A DNA stretch of 23,249 nucleotides, from positions 1 to 23,249 of the IMG/VR virus record IMGVR_UViG_3300025671_000552; one strand, written 5' to 3'. Of the stretch, positions 21,663 to 23,249 are shown piece by piece (within the stretch, counting starts at the first letter, position 1; each line of letters opens with the position of its first letter). The DNA is from a virus. The translations under genes were made by a program, and so were the position numbers. The notes beneath the pieces are model-generated. The model was not told the origin of the DNA, did no database searches, and was given only the letters and a program-made list of their open reading frames with translations.

Positions 21663-23185
21663 TAGAAGATCTCGAAGTCTGTTGCGGCATTAAACGTCTG
21701 ACCACCGGCAAAGCTGTTGCCGTAGTTACCGCGCCGCAATCGACGCTGCTCACCACCACCCAGCATTAAATAGCCAAACGCATCCCCGCAGTGAGAATGC
21801 TCATTCTTTACCGGCATGTCCTTGAACCGCTCCTGGCCAGCACCGAGAGATTGACGCTTGAAAAAATAACCACCGGCCAAAGACTTTCGCACCCGCAAGC
21901 ATTTCTTGTTTATCATTAGACCAGGTTTACCACCCACCAGCCGGTTCATAGGCGCAGCAGCGGCCTCACGGCGCACGTTAAAGGCGTTACTATCGGTCGG
22001 AGATGCTTTGAAACCAATCGAGCGCAAGTGATCGAAGGCAGTCACCTCATAGATCTCATCGCGCTTGTTACCGGCGGGATCGCCCCAGATTACCACCTCA
22101 GCCTTATTGAAGCTCGCAGCGATCTTAGCCAGTAGCTCTTGTCCAAACCTCTCAAGCCCCATGTCAAACGTCACAAGCTCATCCAGAACCTTCCAGGCAC
22201 CACCAGATGTACGCTGCCCGAAGATAGCGGCTGGCGTCAAACCAAAGTCAACGCCGATCTGCAAGGGATATTGTGGGTCATAAGTGACATCACCTGACAT
22301 CATATCATCATCGTACTCAGGCCATACCGGACGCCCTTCTTGTACAAACGTGTACTTGCCCTCAGCATAGCACCTAATCCAATCAGCATTCTTACCGCCG
22401 AGAAGCTGCTCATAGTACCCGCTAGGCAGATGAACCTTGTTCTCAGCAGAGGGATTAACCATCCACCACTTAGCCCCAGAGAACACAAACCCATTGGCCT
22501 CTGGGTTTTCTGGTAGATCCTTAGCACTTACCTCCAGCACACCGCCTGGTTGCCGGTAGAACTTCCACGGAAACCGACCGCCAATAGGATTCTTCTCTGC
22601 CAGCTCATGCCACCAGTGATCGGCGTCAGGCGGGTTAGTGTCCATGATAATGCCATACCAGGACGCGCCACCGTCAGACTGAGTAGGATAACGGCCAACA
22701 CGGTGCGTCAGCCCGTCGATCACAGCCTTCGGCAGCTCGCGGGCCTCGTTTACCCATGCCCCTGTTAGCTCCAGCGACAGCAGCTTCCTTACATCTTGCG
22801 GCGTAGAAAGAGCCATGAAGATAACTTCGCAGTCTATACCAGGCGCACCTTCCCTCGAAGGCAGCTTTAGATGGTGCGTGATAGGCGGTTGCCAGCGCAT
22901 TGGCCCCCATACATCCTCTGGGAATAGCTCTTGCCAGGTCTTAATCGTTGTTGTTCTTAGCTCTGGATAGGTATTGCGCACGATTACAAACCGAGAATAC
23001 CGAATGCCATCACGCGGTGAGGGCTTTTGCTGAACAGCCTTGAGCATTATTTCAGCAGCGCAGCCGTATGACTTACCAGATCCAACCGGCCCCATAATGC
23101 CGCGAACAAAAGATTTATCGTGTAGAAACTTCCATACCGTTGCAGACTTGGAGAAATCCAAGTTCATGCTGGGAAGATCAGTCAT
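21662..23185 (-). CDS. terL: Terminase large subunit (packaging ATPase and nuclease)
   Basis: From the ATG at 23183-23185 the protein has 507 residues. The ATPase shows Walker A GPVGSGKS (32-39), a Walker B-like LTGAWVNE (140-147, catalytic Glu147) and a coupling motif region IIMDTNPP (179-186). The nuclease has three acidic residues in GVDFG (Asp313), GDPAG (Asp369) and HCGDAF (Asp468). It drives genome packaging at the portal. Starts at 23197 and 23188 are also in frame. The chosen one has GAGG six bases upstream and overlaps the end of the upstream frame by eight bases. The stop shares a base with the next start. Confidence 0.95.
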   Translation of the reverse strand: MTDLPSMNLDFSKSATVWKFLHDKSFVRGIMGPVGSGKSYGCAAEIMLKAVQQKPSPRDGIRYSRFVIVRNTYPELRTTTIKTWQELFPEDVWGPMRWQPPITHHLKLPSREGAPGIDCEVIFMALSTPQDVRKLLSLELTGAWVNEARELPKAVIDGLTHRVGRYPTQSDGGASWYGIIMDTNPPDADHWWHELAEKNPIGGRFPWKFYRQPGGVLEVSAKDLPENPEANGFVFSGAKWWMVNPSAENKVHLPSGYYEQLLGGKNADWIRCYAEGKYTFVQEGRPVWPEYDDDMMSGDVTYDPQYPLQIGVDFGLTPAAIFGQRTSGGAWKVLDELVTFDMGLERFGQELLAKIAASFNKAEVVIWGDPAGNKRDEIYEVTAFDHLRSIGFKASPTDSNAFNVRREAAAAPMNRLVGGKPGLMINKKCLRVRKSLAGGYFFKRQSLGAGQERFKDMPVKNEHSHCGDAFGYLMLGGGEQRRLRRGNYGNSFAGGQTFNAATDFEIF

Positions 23186-23249
23186 CATCTGCCTCATACG
23201 TTGTGGTAATGTCTGGCCCCTTCATATTGATCCCAACAATCGAAGGCTT
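23178..23249 (-). CDS. C-terminal end of an upstream protein, cut by the window edge
   Basis: A frame open from the window edge encodes KPSIVGINMKGPDITTTYEA and then DDD, stopping with TGA at 23178-23180, eight bases inside the chosen TerL start. A second frame is also open up to a TGA at 23194-23196, which would overlap the longer TerL start as ATGA, but its translation (rich in Cys, Trp, His and Tyr) looks less protein-like. The acidic end and the position before TerL would suit a small terminase subunit, but the fragment is too short to assign. Confidence 0.4.
   Translation of the reverse strand, partial: KPSIVGINMKGPDITTTYEADDD

Noticed and set aside
1-23249. Integration module or insertion sequence
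   Set aside because: No integrase, transposase, attachment-site repeats or terminal inverted repeats were seen.

Overview
The window is a stretch of tailed double-stranded DNA phage genome. All genes read on the minus strand, so in transcription order they run from high to low coordinates. The order is large terminase, a gp13-like acetyltransferase-fold protein, four small mostly basic proteins, head-tail connector (portal), a small Bbp19-like protein, scaffold, major capsid protein, a small probable decoration protein, tail tube adaptor (gp11/TTPA type), tail nozzle (gp12/TTPB type), three or four internal virion (ejection) proteins, an S74-chaperoned tail fibre, two fibre-adjacent paralogues, and a run of small, partly membrane proteins. 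This is the structural half of a T7-like short-tailed phage (podovirus). Small families such as DUF6447, the Bbp19-like protein and the two PWAA-ending paralogues suggest an aquatic, probably marine, phage of a proteobacterium. I cannot name the host. No RNA polymerase, DNA replication gene, integrase or endolysin is visible.

Layout. 21662-23249: packaging (TerL, preceded by the tail end of one more gene). 20444-21662: GNAT-like protein and small Arg/Lys-rich proteins. 17596-20175: portal, Bbp19-like protein, scaffold. 16339-17427: capsid and a 79-aa probable decoration protein. 13103-16292: tail adaptor and nozzle. 5956-13101: ejection proteins corresponding to T7 gp14, gp15 and a gp16 function apparently split over two genes. 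1111-5894: tail fibre and two related small proteins. 1-1093: a tightly coupled cassette of small proteins, three of them with a predicted membrane segment.

The genes are packed as one long operon. Six junctions are the same one-base TAATG stop/start overlap, and others are ATGA or short overlaps. No gene-free stretch reaches 300 bases. The gaps that stand out are the 168-base scaffold-capsid gap, the 61-base gap before the fibre and the 46-base gap after the decoration gene. The first folds on paper into a three-way-junction RNA with flanking hairpins, just upstream of the strongest ribosome binding site in the window. The last holds a UUCG-capped hairpin where T7 has its late terminator. 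Two small genes, of 56 and 42 aa, sit in apparent gaps and are supported by their overlaps with neighbours.

All family calls come from reading the sequence and from memory of the families; no search or folding program was run.
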